From NCBI RefSeq assembly GCF_001678755.1, contig NZ_LZDS01000029.1:163609-227608 (forward strand): a stretch of 64,000 bases of DNA. The letters run 5' to 3'. Source of the stretch: Acinetobacter gandensis (GTDB lineage: Bacteria; Pseudomonadota; Gammaproteobacteria; Pseudomonadales; Moraxellaceae). The notes beneath the pieces were generated by a model. The model was not told the DNA's origin and ran no database searches. It worked only from the letters and a program-made list of their open reading frames with translations. This document shows, in pieces, positions 46,495 to 56,358 of this stretch; the first letter of the stretch is position 1, and each line of letters begins with the position of its first letter. The translations under genes were made by a program, and so were the position numbers.

Positions 46495-47658
46495 TTATAA
46501 CGATTTAAATAAACGTCGACTTAATAAAATACCGACTCCAGATAAACTTGCCATAATGACACCCGCCCAAACCCAAGTCTGAGTTTGATCTACAGTCAAT
46601 GCTATCACGGGAGGTAACAAGAACTGAGAAATTGCTGAACATTGTAAAACCAAACCAACTGTCGTACTGATTGCAGCTTGATATGGTGCAAAATGGATCG
46701 CCTGTGCAAAGACAATCGCTGCAACCAATCCACCGAATAAAGAAAAGCTAAACACGCTCAAATATTGCAGAATAAATGGCAACTGATCTTTAAAAAGATA
46801 GAAACTTAGTGAACATAAAATGAGAACACCAAATCCAACTTGGACTAAAGTTTTAGCTTGAAAACCTCGCTGTAACATCAACCCACAGCCAAATGTGCCA
46901 ACGGCATTTGCAATAGCAACACTCGCTGTTAAAGCTCCAGCCAACTGTGCAGAAATATTATTCTGTACATAAATTGTCGGTAAAAATCCAACAAGTGCAA
47001 ACCATTGCCCTGCATAAGTACCAAAAATAAGTGCTAACAACCAGGCCGAAGGATGCTTGAGTGTATGCTTGATTAATGTAAGGACTGAAACTGAGGCCAA
47101 TTGCTGACTTGGATTTGGTACGAGCCATGCAATAATCAGCATCAATACAAAAGTTAATCCTGCGAAACTAAGCCATACAGCTTGCCAACCAAATTGCGCG
47201 ATAACAAATGGTGCAACCAATAAAGCAATCCCCATTCCGCCGCCCATGTAAGAACTCCACAGCCCCATCTTGCTACTGATTTGCTCTAAAGGAACTAACT
47301 GACGAATAAATGCTGGGCCAGTCAAAGTCACAAGTAAAAAGCCAAAGCCTTCAATGACCCGTAAAATCAGTAACAGGCTTACACTTTGGGCAAAGCTACC
47401 AATTGCACTCGCAGCTACTAATAATGCCAAACCTAGCATAATACAGCGCTTAAAGCCTAATCTTTGAGTATAGCTACCAATAAGCAAGGCAAAGCACATT
47501 CCAGCGCCTTGTACCAAGGACAGCAATAAACCTGATTGAATGAGACTGATCCCCAACTGTTGCTGGAGCACTGGAATTGCAGGTGGTAATTTTCCAATAT
47601 GCATTGCCGCAACAAATCCAGCAATGATTATGAGGAGATCTTTAGACAGCCATTTCAT
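46495..47658 (-). CDS. MFS transporter (CynX/NimT-like)
   Basis: The 387-residue protein has about twelve membrane helices and the major facilitator loop pattern GSYTQRLGFKRCIMLG after helix 2. The N-terminal helix FVAAMHIGKLPPAIPVLQQQLGIS resembles cyanate/NimT-type permeases. The substrate is unknown. ATG 47658 is preferred over the upstream TTG. No cognate metabolic gene is adjacent. Confidence 0.87.
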   Translation of the reverse strand: MKWLSKDLLIIIAGFVAAMHIGKLPPAIPVLQQQLGISLIQSGLLLSLVQGAGMCFALLIGSYTQRLGFKRCIMLGLALLVAASAIGSFAQSVSLLLILRVIEGFGFLLVTLTGPAFIRQLVPLEQISSKMGLWSSYMGGGMGIALLVAPFVIAQFGWQAVWLSFAGLTFVLMLIIAWLVPNPSQQLASVSVLTLIKHTLKHPSAWLLALIFGTYAGQWFALVGFLPTIYVQNNISAQLAGALTASVAIANAVGTFGCGLMLQRGFQAKTLVQVGFGVLILCSLSFYLFKDQLPFILQYLSVFSFSLFGGLVAAIVFAQAIHFAPYQAAISTTVGLVLQCSAISQFLLPPVIALTVDQTQTWVWAGVIMASLSGVGILLSRRLFKSL

Positions 47659-47748
47659 GGTAAGCAAACAAACACGGTAAACTTACCAATCAGCTTAACA
47701 AGACAATAAAATTATTTTAGTCGTAAAATCAATAAGCTAATATTTAAA

Positions 47749-48767
47749 TCAAATATTTGAATGATCGTTAATTTGTTTACGCACGCGCTTATTGGCATAC
47801 ATTTTCAAATCTGCAAATTCAACCAATTGATCTATAGACTGTGCATCTTCTGGGAACAAAGCCAGGCCGACACTGGCACCAATTTTTAAACTGATTTTTT
47901 CAAAGATAAAAGGTAAACCACAATGCTCTGCGATACGATTCATCGCTGCTTGAGCACGTTCGTGATTGGCAATATTGGTTAAAATTACCGCAAACTCATC
48001 ACCACCTAAACGTGCCACCAAATCATCTTGGCGCGTTTCACTGAGTATTCGCTGCGCAATTTCTTTTAATGCTGCATCACCAATACGATGTCCAAATTGA
48101 TCATTAATCGGTTTAAGACCATCCATGTCAATCATCAAGATACCTAGGACTTTATTTTCTTGGCGTGCTTTCACAACACCTTGACGTAAAAAGTCGACAA
48201 ACAACGCACGATTTGCCAAACCGGTTAAACTGTCTTGGGTTGCGAGTTTATATAATTCTTTAGCACCAAAACGAGTAGCATGATACATGGCAGCAGCAAT
48301 TAGTCAGACATTAAACTGAGTATATGCAAATCTTCTTGTTTAAATGCATCTACCTGCTCAGAATAGATTTTAAGTACACCGACAGCCTCATCACAGTGCA
48401 GCAAAGGTACAACCGCCATAGAACGCAAGCCTACGCGGCGACATGCTTCACGATCAACCCGTGTATCATTCTCAGAATCTTTACAGTATAACGTTTGCTT
48501 TTGCTCAATACACATACCAGACAAGCTATTCTGAACATGTAAGCGTAATCCCAGTAAATGGCTCGCACCATTCGATACAGCACGATAAACCATATCACCA
48601 TCTTCAGCCAGCTCAACAACTGCCCCTTTTGCATGAGTAATGGCCTACGCTTGCTCAGCAACAACTGTCATGACTGCATTTAAATCTAAACCTAACTTTG
48701 CTATGGCAGTCTGCGTCTGAATTACAGACATCAGTTGACTTGGAGTGGGTTCAATTGGTTTAGACAT
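47749..48767 (-). pseudogene. Broken GAF-GGDEF diguanylate cyclase
   Basis: From ATG 48767, 40 codons read MSKPIEPTPSQLMSVIQTQ and onward to AEQA, then an in-frame TAG at 48645-48647. The same frame continues as a GAF domain (HLLGLRLHVQNSLSGMC, RSMAVVPLLHCDEAVGVLKI) to SLMSD, where TAA appears. Reading on one base out of frame restores LIAAAMYHATRFG and a full GGDEF domain (RLGGDEFAVIL intact). One nonsense and one single-base deletion near 48300 explain everything; the repaired product would be 339 residues. The GGDEF part alone could start at ATG 48288. Confidence 0.88.
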
Positions 48768-48968
48768 TATATTGCTCAGACAAACAGCAGATGAATGGGA
48801 GTTAGCAAATTTTAAAAACTATTCTTTCACTTGTATAGCCAAGAGCACATGACTTTACAGCCGTTACATAAAAAAGCGTCAACTCATAAGTATAAAATAT
48901 AGATTTAGCGCTTTAGAGACTGCGTGAATCTATAATCAATATGAACGATAGATAGAAATAAATTGGCC

Positions 48969-49297
48969 CTAGTTTGATTTTAAAGCATAGATTTGGCTTC
49001 GCATGGTCTCTCCATTTTCTAGCATCACCATGACATTCACACGCTCATATTCAGCACCTTCAAATTCATCTAATGCAGCCCAATGTTGTTCTAGATGCAC
49101 GGAACTAAATACATATCCATGTACTTGATCTTTCTGTGATGATAAGCGGATACCTGGGCTTCCCATCGCTGCACCCCAGCCTTCATTGATAATTCACCAA
49201 GCACATAGCCTTTTTGCCATGTCCCACCAATCGCTTCCATCACATGTGCATTTGGTTGCCCTAAACGTAACGTGCCATAAACAAAGAGATGTTGCAT
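48969..49297 (-). pseudogene. Frameshifted gamma-glutamylcyclotransferase (AIG2-like)
   Basis: The N-terminal part (MQHLFVYGTLRLGQPN, with the family YGTLR motif) reads well to VLGEL, then shifts frame. The downstream frame gives INEGWGAAMGSPGIRL, GYVFSSV, LDEFEGAEYERV and the expected C-terminus. A single missing base near 49187-49190 restores a 109-residue protein, the normal family length. The gene is 18 bp after the metR-like gene on the same strand. Confidence 0.85.
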
Positions 49298-49315
49298 CTT
49301 ACTGACCTTCTGTTC

Positions 49316-50236
49316 TTATGAAGTATAGTAATGATTGCGCTTTTGCGAAAACTTCGCGAGCTGCTTTAAGAAACCTTCAAAATAACTTTTTTCAGTTTCT
49401 TCAGTGCGATAGCCAGCATAAAGCGTTCGACGTAACCCTTGTGGAGATACACAGTCTAAACGACGTGAAGTCACCCAACCTTTTTGTTCATATTCATTAA
49501 CTACCCAATCTGGCAATGCCGCAATACCACGTCCACTCGCAACCAATTGAATCAACATCTGTGTTAAATCTGTGGTTCGCACTTGTTTAGGTAAAATATT
49601 CGCTGGAATAAATAGTTTTGCCATAATATCCAAACGATGCTTATCGACTGGATAAGTGATCAGTGTTTCTTCTGCTAACTCTTGTACCGTGATATGTGGT
49701 ACTCGAACCAGTGGATGAGTATTAGAAAGAACCAAACGTGATTCATATTCAAAAATTGGGAAATATTCGATTCCTTTCAAACTGATTGGATCGGCTGTAA
49801 TCAGTAAATCAAATTCGCCTGTTTGTAAAAGCTCATGCGGATTAGATTCAAAACCTGATGCAAAATCCAGATCAACATCCGGATATTGCTGACGATAGAC
49901 ATTCAGTAATGGCATTAACCAATCAAAACAACTGTGACATTCCGAAGAAAAAATAATCCGCCCCGTTTGACCATGCACAATACGTGTAATGTCTGATTGA
50001 GCAATTTGTACTTGCGGCAAAATATCATCTGCTAAGCGCAACAAACGTTGCCCAACATTTGAAAATGTCACTGGGCGTGTACGACGGTTCACCACTTCAA
50101 CACCATACCAATGATCTAATTCTTTCAATTGATGTGAAATAGCAGAAGGTGTTAAACACAAATCATTGGAAGCCGCCACTAATGAGCCGTGTTCTCTTAG
50201 GGCAAGCATGGTTTTGAGATGACGTAGTTCCAACAT
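49316..50236 (-). CDS. metR: LysR-type regulator MetR
   Basis: The 306-residue protein closely parallels E. coli MetR as recalled: HLKTMLALREHGSLVAASNDLCLTPSAISHQLKELD (HTH), the ECHSCFDWLMPLL segment, FASGF, ITYPVDKHRLDI and GIAALPDWVV. MetR activates methionine genes with homocysteine as co-inducer. No met gene is adjacent, so targets are elsewhere. It is followed by the broken cyclotransferase gene. Confidence 0.87.
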   Translation of the reverse strand: MLELRHLKTMLALREHGSLVAASNDLCLTPSAISHQLKELDHWYGVEVVNRRTRPVTFSNVGQRLLRLADDILPQVQIAQSDITRIVHGQTGRIIFSSECHSCFDWLMPLLNVYRQQYPDVDLDFASGFESNPHELLQTGEFDLLITADPISLKGIEYFPIFEYESRLVLSNTHPLVRVPHITVQELAEETLITYPVDKHRLDIMAKLFIPANILPKQVRTTDLTQMLIQLVASGRGIAALPDWVVNEYEQKGWVTSRRLDCVSPQGLRRTLYAGYRTEETEKSYFEGFLKQLAKFSQKRNHYYTS

Positions 50237-50406
50237 GAAGATAATCTCGTATATAGCAGCAATGCTTTAAAATTTTATATATTCAGCAAAGCATAAATGA
50301 ATTTATCTCATTTTATCATTTTTTAAATCAATTTTATTCAATATTTAAATTAAGTGAGAGTTAAATCATCACTTCAACTTCTTTTGCATAAATTTTCTTT
50401 TAAATT

Positions 50407-50438
50407 AAAAAAGCCAGATATCTTTCATCTGGCTTTTT
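50407..50438 (-). terminator. Rho-independent terminator of the PIF1-like helicase gene
   Basis: AAAAAGCCAGAT pairs with ATCTGGCTTTTT around a short loop, with a T-run on the minus strand 30 bp after the helicase stop. Confidence 0.85.
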
Positions 50439-50467
50439 AGCTTTAAGTTTATTAATGACAAAAGCAT

Positions 50468-52183
50468 TTATTCGACAAATAAGAGCGCCAATCGCACCTG
50501 ATCATATCCCATACGAGGACTGGTTAATTCCACAATTGGGCGCAATTTAATTGTGCCATCATCATTGTAGTGTGCTGGATCTTGACGCTTATTCAAGCGT
50601 TTATAAATTTTGCGAACTTGTTCAACCACATCCTCACCAGGATGCGCAATTGAAATATCCAAACCTTGTTCTTTTTGCAAACGAGCTAAATGATTAATAA
50701 TCGTCGCAGGTGTTAAGCCACGTTCCACAGCAATATCTTGAATTTCATAACCGTCTTCAAACAATTCTCGCGTTTGATCAAGGGTAGCTGTAGCAAAACT
50801 TTGCTTTGTACCAGATTTGGCTAATTTCTTTTCATTGCGCTCAATTTCCGTTTCATTCAACGTACCACCACAATGGCGAATAAAGGCTTTGTGTTGAAGA
50901 GTCAAATCCGTATCAATGAAATTACTTTCAGCTTCATCTGACAATTCCTGAAAACGCTTATCTGCCTTAATCGCGAGACTATCTAACTCTAATGCCTGCT
51001 CATTAAAACCAAGTAAACGTAAGCCTTCGAGTGTTTTTAAACGTGATAAAGCTACATAGCCCTGACCATTTTCAAAAGTATGACTCAGGTTAATTTCAGC
51101 TGCTTCTAATGTCATACCTTGAGATTTATGAATGGTGATTGCCCAGGCCAAACGCAGTGGAATTTGCTGAAAACTCGCAATCGTTTTCCCATCATCATTA
51201 TCGACCGACCAAATTTCAGGCTCAACCACTAAGGTTGTGCCATCCGTTAGTTTTACTTTCGGTAAAATGCCATATTCATCATCTTCCTCAAAGCCAACCA
51301 CTTCCCCCAAACTGCCGTTGATATAGCCCACATCAAAGTTGTTTTTAACAAACATGACTTTGGCATTTTTCTTAAGCGTTAAGGTTTCGGGTGCACGGAC
51401 AGATGATTTTAAAGTTTCTATTAGCTTATCATTCCCATCGCACTGCGCATCAAACTGTTTTGATTCTTGGTCAATTTCATTAAGATGCTTAAAGTTAATA
51501 CTGTCGACGTCCATGTTATGGGTATATAAACGCGTAAAGGTTTCACCAATATCTTGACTGCGCGTTTGTTGTAAGGCTTGTATATGATTGTCGTTAATTT
51601 GCTGGGCACGAATCGCATTTAGAATATCATTGAGATAATCATTACCTTGTCGATGCTGCTCAGTTAAGTAGCAAACACGAAATTTTGCTTCAACCCAAGC
51701 TTCTGACATAAAGCAAAACTTATCGCGGTTACGCTCTCCATTGCGACCAACAGGCGGTAACTGAAAGAAATCCCCTGCCACAATCACTTGAATACCACCA
51801 AAGGCATCGTCACTTTCTTTAAAAAATTTTAGGACTTTATTGACCAAATTAAGTTGCTTCGCATGCAACATCGAAATTTCATCAATAATCAAAACTTGCG
51901 CATTTTCTAAATGTTCTTTTAAGTACTTGCGTTCTTTTAGGCGTTTTAGTTCATCTTCAGAGATTGCATCTTTAATGCCAATCCCTGCCCATGTGTGAAT
52001 AGTCATACCATTCATATGTGTCGCAGCAATGCCTGTCGAAGCGGTAATAGCCACGGTGACTTTGCGTGCTTTAAGATAGTTAATATATTGATTAAGCGTA
52101 TAAGTCTTACCTGCACCAGCCGAACCTGTTAAGAATACATTTTCGCCTGCTTTGAGTAGCTTGAGTGCAGTTTCCTGTTTCAT
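50468..52183 (-). CDS. PIF1-like AAA ATPase / DNA helicase with C-terminal HTH
   Basis: The protein has 571 residues from ATG 52183 (TAGG just upstream); a TTG start farther up is unlikely. Walker A GSAGAGKTY (about 20-28), VLIIDEISML (Walker B), VIVAGDFFQLPPV and AITIHKSQGMTLEAAEINL are the PIF1/RecD superfamily 1B helicase motifs. The C-terminus adds a HTH-like segment (FEDGYEIQDIAVERGLTPATIINHL), as in helicases with an HTH_40/RQC-like tail. A role in processing forks or G-quadruplexes is inferred from the family. Confidence 0.88.
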   Translation of the reverse strand: MKQETALKLLKAGENVFLTGSAGAGKTYTLNQYINYLKARKVTVAITASTGIAATHMNGMTIHTWAGIGIKDAISEDELKRLKERKYLKEHLENAQVLIIDEISMLHAKQLNLVNKVLKFFKESDDAFGGIQVIVAGDFFQLPPVGRNGERNRDKFCFMSEAWVEAKFRVCYLTEQHRQGNDYLNDILNAIRAQQINDNHIQALQQTRSQDIGETFTRLYTHNMDVDSINFKHLNEIDQESKQFDAQCDGNDKLIETLKSSVRAPETLTLKKNAKVMFVKNNFDVGYINGSLGEVVGFEEDDEYGILPKVKLTDGTTLVVEPEIWSVDNDDGKTIASFQQIPLRLAWAITIHKSQGMTLEAAEINLSHTFENGQGYVALSRLKTLEGLRLLGFNEQALELDSLAIKADKRFQELSDEAESNFIDTDLTLQHKAFIRHCGGTLNETEIERNEKKLAKSGTKQSFATATLDQTRELFEDGYEIQDIAVERGLTPATIINHLARLQKEQGLDISIAHPGEDVVEQVRKIYKRLNKRQDPAHYNDDGTIKLRPIVELTSPRMGYDQVRLALLFVE

Positions 52184-52273
52184 AAGACCTATAACCATAA
52201 AAGAACGGCTATAGCCTAACGATTTTTGCCACAAAAGTTAAGCTCACTTGGCTAAATGCTTTGCTAAGGCTTC

Positions 52274-54304
52274 TTATTTTTGTTTAATACTATTGAACCA
52301 CTGAATAAATTTCTTTGCGACTTCAATCACTTCAGGAGATGCTGGTGTGTTATCAGGATATTCCAACTGATCAAAGATCAATTCATGCTGCTGAATGGCA
52401 CATCCGAGTGTCATATGTTGCTGTGTTTCAAGTTGGCTTACATGAAAAGCAACATATTCCCCCTCTACAATTTTGTTGCTATAACTCATAGCTAAACAAT
52501 GTCGATAGCGTTTTGACTCCTCAATAATACGGGTGATAGAGCTCAGCTCTTCAAACGCCCACCCTTCAAAAACCAAAATCGACTGTGGACTCAAAGATGG
52601 CCAAATGATTGTGTCATATTCTTTTTTTAATTTATTGATAATTTCTTGTTTTTGAATAGTGTCATGCCATCGTACTGCTTGATGAAACAATCCCTTCCAA
52701 CTAATATTTTTTGCTATATATTGCCCTGTAAAGACCGCACTTATATAGTCGCGGACATAGGCATCAAATACTGTGACACGCGTATGATTGGATTTTAAAT
52801 AAAACAATTGTCGAAAATCATGTAATTGAATTTTATGATGATGTAATTGGTTTATAAAATCCCGATTTTCTTGCAATTCTACACGTATATAAGGAACAAG
52901 TGCTGTAGGAAGTGTAACTATACATTCATTTAAATAGAGCATATACGCTTGCATCATACGACTAAGTGGCTGATAGACTTTTTTAATCGCTAAATCGTTC
53001 AAACCAACACTTTGCCGCATGAATAACAACCATTCATCTAGATATAAAATAGACGGGCTAATAGCAATACGATGATCATCTGTCTTATTTTGTCTATCTT
53101 TTAAAATAAATTGCGTATTTTCTTTAGCTTCGAACCAGCCTTGATCTAAAGCTTGTGCAAAACAACGCTGGATAAACAGCTTAACAGCTATGAATTGAAA
53201 ATATTGCAAAGTCGACAAAATAACTGTGGGATGAATGCGACTGGTATCCACAAAACTCAAGGCTGTCATCGCAACACGTACACTACTATGTTGAAAATGT
53301 TGACTGAGCCAATCAGAAACTAAAGCAGGCTGTTTGAATAACCATTTCACTGCCCGCTTACTGTCGAGTATCGGTAATTTTCCAACTTTCTTTTGCCATA
53401 CTGAATTGTGATTTAAAAAATGCGCTTGCGAAAGTAAATCCTGCTTATGCCAAGCATCGCGTTGCATTAACCGTATAAATCCCAATAGATTAGGTCGCTC
53501 ATGTGAATGATCCATTAATAAAATAATGTCATCTACATGTTCATTCAATTCATTTAAATTAAATCGCTCTGGATAAGCCAGTGTCATAATACGATGGAAA
53601 TCAGCATCTAAAAATTGCGCTGCTGAAAAGCAAAACTCATCATAACTATCCATTAAGGATTGAATGCTTAATAATGTCGGATCATCTAAATAACTCAAGC
53701 AAAACATCTGCTGAAATAGTGTCACTACCTGTTTTGGAATAGGTTGTTTCGTTTGAACATAATCACGCATCACATCATGTTGATAGCAGTTCTGCTTCAT
53801 CATCAATTGATCAATAATTTTTGCTTGCACCACACTCATCTGCGATATGAAATTCGATATGCGCTCAGCCCCATCTAGCCACACATATACATGCTCAAAA
53901 ATTAAAGTCCGTAATTGCTGAGCTTTATTACGCAAAAAAAGTGAATGCTGCGGCTTTAAATCACCTGTTAGAAAATAAATATCATGAAAAAAAAAGTCTT
54001 CAAGCGCTTCAAACTGCGGATATTGACTGTAAAAAGAAGCTATTTTTATGGGTTTAATTGGACTTCGAGGAAATTGAGCACTCAAAGATTTTGTGCTTTG
54101 AAATTGAATCTCGCAACAACCATTTAACACACTTACTTTATGTGCAGTGGAATCAATTTTAAAAAGATTTTGTGCATTAATGGCACCCACAATCGCCAAC
54201 TGCTCTTGATAAAGTTGTTCTAAAACAGGTGAAATACGAATAATTTGCAGAGCAGTTTCTTGTAAATGTTGTTCTCGTTGCGGCTTTGCACTGTTCCCCT
54301 TCAT
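52274..54304 (-). CDS. Large PcfJ-like protein of unknown function
   Basis: The 676-residue protein (ATG 54304) has no confidently recognised N-terminal domain; it is rich in Gln, His, Leu and Phe. The C-terminal ~120 residues resemble PcfJ-like proteins: ITRIIEESKRYRHCLAMSYSNKIVEGEYVAF with the HC pair, a beta stretch, and ending in QLEYPDNTPASPEV. PcfJ was named in enterococcal pheromone plasmids. There are no mobility genes nearby, and composition is like the neighbours. It lies 91 bp upstream of the helicase, same strand. Confidence 0.6.
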   Translation of the reverse strand: MKGNSAKPQREQHLQETALQIIRISPVLEQLYQEQLAIVGAINAQNLFKIDSTAHKVSVLNGCCEIQFQSTKSLSAQFPRSPIKPIKIASFYSQYPQFEALEDFFFHDIYFLTGDLKPQHSLFLRNKAQQLRTLIFEHVYVWLDGAERISNFISQMSVVQAKIIDQLMMKQNCYQHDVMRDYVQTKQPIPKQVVTLFQQMFCLSYLDDPTLLSIQSLMDSYDEFCFSAAQFLDADFHRIMTLAYPERFNLNELNEHVDDIILLMDHSHERPNLLGFIRLMQRDAWHKQDLLSQAHFLNHNSVWQKKVGKLPILDSKRAVKWLFKQPALVSDWLSQHFQHSSVRVAMTALSFVDTSRIHPTVILSTLQYFQFIAVKLFIQRCFAQALDQGWFEAKENTQFILKDRQNKTDDHRIAISPSILYLDEWLLFMRQSVGLNDLAIKKVYQPLSRMMQAYMLYLNECIVTLPTALVPYIRVELQENRDFINQLHHHKIQLHDFRQLFYLKSNHTRVTVFDAYVRDYISAVFTGQYIAKNISWKGLFHQAVRWHDTIQKQEIINKLKKEYDTIIWPSLSPQSILVFEGWAFEELSSITRIIEESKRYRHCLAMSYSNKIVEGEYVAFHVSQLETQQHMTLGCAIQQHELIFDQLEYPDNTPASPEVIEVAKKFIQWFNSIKQK

Positions 54305-54438
54305 TTCCGCACCCAATGACCTTGATTATTTTTCAAGCTCATAATATATGCTGCTGAAATAGATTGAGCCAGTGATTTAGATCAATGGTATTAAAATGCT
54401 TGAAAACTCAACATGACGCAGAAGAAAAGTTTTTAATA

Positions 54439-55203
54439 TTATTTGGAAGAATGATGTTGCGCGCGAACCTGTTTCAAATTGGCTAATGCGGCATATATAT
54501 CGAGTTGTAGTTGTTCACGGTACAGTTTTAATTCATCAATGCTTTGAATATGCTTCAGACTCTGTCTAGGCATAAATTGAAAATAGAAAGGAATTCTTTT
54601 CGGGATAATTCGTTTTGGCAAAGATGGGATCACATCACCATGGCGCAATAATTGATCAAGTTTTTCTATTTTTAAAAGTTGCTTAAACCAACGATTTTCC
54701 ACAATAGCACTGGCATCAAAACCCAATTCAAAAACTTCATCACCACCTAACGCAGCAAAAGGCACAATGTCATAATCAAACTCTTGAGCCAGTTTTAAGA
54801 AGCCGTAACGCTGCTTCCAAATCAATTGATAAGCTTCACCTTTACGTTTTAATACTTCACGACCACCGCCAGGAAAAACCAAGATTGAATAACCTTGTTG
54901 CATCACGGATCGTACATAGTCTTGAATACCTCGCACGGCACCAAACTTTTTCACCATGCCACGCCATCCAGGCAAATAAAAATGGCTATGATCAGCAATA
55001 CTAACCACAGCCACTTTATGTTCATTGTAGAGATAATCAATAATTAATGGTGAATCTAGAACCCCATAAATCGTGTGATTTCCTACATACATTGCAGGTT
55101 TAGATGCATCAATATATTCCGCGCCTAAAAATGTCGGTGTGAAATACATACGGGATAAAACGCTTAAACGCTTTATCCACTTTGCATCGTGCTCAACCTG
55201 CAA
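54439..55203 (-). CDS. PlsC-like lysophospholipid acyltransferase family protein
   Basis: The 254-residue protein has the acyltransferase block VGNHTIYGVLDSPLI (His and Asp spaced by six residues rather than four), FPGGGREVLKRKGEAYQL and VPFAALGGDEVFE. This fits the DGAT/PES-like bacterial branch. The start is TTG 55203: AAGGA, overlapping the fabH-like stop (TAAGGA), is six nt upstream, and the next in-frame ATG would lose 18 residues. Coupling to the upstream synthase is likely. Acyl substrate unknown. Confidence 0.85.
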   Translation of the reverse strand: MQVEHDAKWIKRLSVLSRMYFTPTFLGAEYIDASKPAMYVGNHTIYGVLDSPLIIDYLYNEHKVAVVSIADHSHFYLPGWRGMVKKFGAVRGIQDYVRSVMQQGYSILVFPGGGREVLKRKGEAYQLIWKQRYGFLKLAQEFDYDIVPFAALGGDEVFELGFDASAIVENRWFKQLLKIEKLDQLLRHGDVIPSLPKRIIPKRIPFYFQFMPRQSLKHIQSIDELKLYREQLQLDIYAALANLKQVRAQHHSSK

Positions 55204-55212
55204 CGTTATTCC

Positions 55213-56328
55213 TTATGCAGCGTCGTGCTTTTGCACAAGTACAGAACCGACTGAGTAGCCTGCACCGAATGAGCAAAGAACACCGTATTCACCATCGTTT
55301 ACTTCGTTTGCTGTACGGTGTAATGCAATGATTACCCCAGCAGATGAAGTATTGGCAAATTCATCAAGAATGATTGGCACTAGATCTGGTTGCGCATGTT
55401 CTTTGCCCACAACCAATTTTAGAATCAATTCATTCATGCTGGCATTGGCTTGGTGTAACCAGAAGCGTTTCACATCTGTCGCAGCAATCTTATTGTCTTC
55501 AAGTTGCTTGGTGATCATTTTCGCAACCAATGGACAAACTTCTTTAAATACTTTACGACCGTCTTGACGGAAACGGTTATTGTCAATGTCAGCATCTACT
55601 TCGCTTAGGTTTAAGTAACCGAAGTTGTTGCGAATGTTGTTTGAAAATTGAGTGAACAGATCGATATCTAAAACTTCAAAGCCTGCTTTGGTTTCAGTTT
55701 CTTCAATGATTGATGCAGTTGCAACATCACCAAAGATGAAATGGCAGTCACGTAGACGGAAATCCGTATGACCAGAAGTAATCTCTACATTCACCAATAA
55801 AACACGACGTGCGCCTGCTTTGATCGCATCGTAGGCTTGTTTAATACCAAACGTTGCCGCAGAACATGCCACGTTCATATCGTAAGCATAACCTTGGATA
55901 CCCAACGCAGTTTGAATTTCGATTGAAACGGCTGGATATGCACGTTGTATGTTAGAGCATGACAAGATCACAACATCGATGTCTTCAGCAGTCACACCCG
56001 CATTTTCCATCGCTTGCTTTGCAGCAGCTACGCCCCATTCCGCTTGAATAGACAATTCATCATTTGAACGTTCATGCAATACTGGACGTAAACGTTTTGG
56101 ATCTAAAATACCGCTTTTTTCAGCAACATAACGTGCTTTTACGCCAGATGCTTTTTCAATAAATTCTGCACTTGAACCACGACGTGCTTCTAACTCGCCT
56201 GCTTCAATTTTTTCAGCGTTATCGCTGTTATACTGTTCCACATAAGCATTTAAAGCTTCAACTAACTCTTCGTTAGTAATTACGTCTTCTGGATGATAAA
56301 GACCTGTACCCGTAATGCGGATGCCCAT
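55213..56328 (-). CDS. Beta-ketoacyl-ACP synthase III (FabH-like, PA3286 type)
   Basis: The 371-residue enzyme has Cys-His-Asn of Fab[23 protein letters not shown] and [14 protein letters not shown], plus [10 protein letters not shown]. It is longer than housekeeping FabH (~320), with an insertion around [24 protein letters not shown]. It resembles P. aeruginosa PA3286, which takes octanoyl-CoA from beta-oxidation into fatty acid synthesis. An AAGGAG ribosome site precedes ATG 56328. It is followed directly by the acyltransferase gene. Confidence 0.88.
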   Translation of the reverse strand: MGIRITGTGLYHPEDVITNEELVEALNAYVEQYNSDNAEKIEAGELEARRGSSAEFIEKASGVKARYVAEKSGILDPKRLRPVLHERSNDELSIQAEWGVAAAKQAMENAGVTAEDIDVVILSCSNIQRAYPAVSIEIQTALGIQGYAYDMNVACSAATFGIKQAYDAIKAGARRVLLVNVEITSGHTDFRLRDCHFIFGDVATASIIEETETKAGFEVLDIDLFTQFSNNIRNNFGYLNLSEVDADIDNNRFRQDGRKVFKEVCPLVAKMITKQLEDNKIAATDVKRFWLHQANASMNELILKLVVGKEHAQPDLVPIILDEFANTSSAGVIIALHRTANEVNDGEYGVLCSFGAGYSVGSVLVQKHDAA

Positions 56329-56358
56329 GTAAAACTCCTTGTTCAGATTACCTATATC

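Noticed and set aside
52274..54304. Integrated plasmid or phage around the PcfJ-like gene
   Set aside because: No integrase, transposase, relaxase, attachment repeat or composition change was seen nearby.
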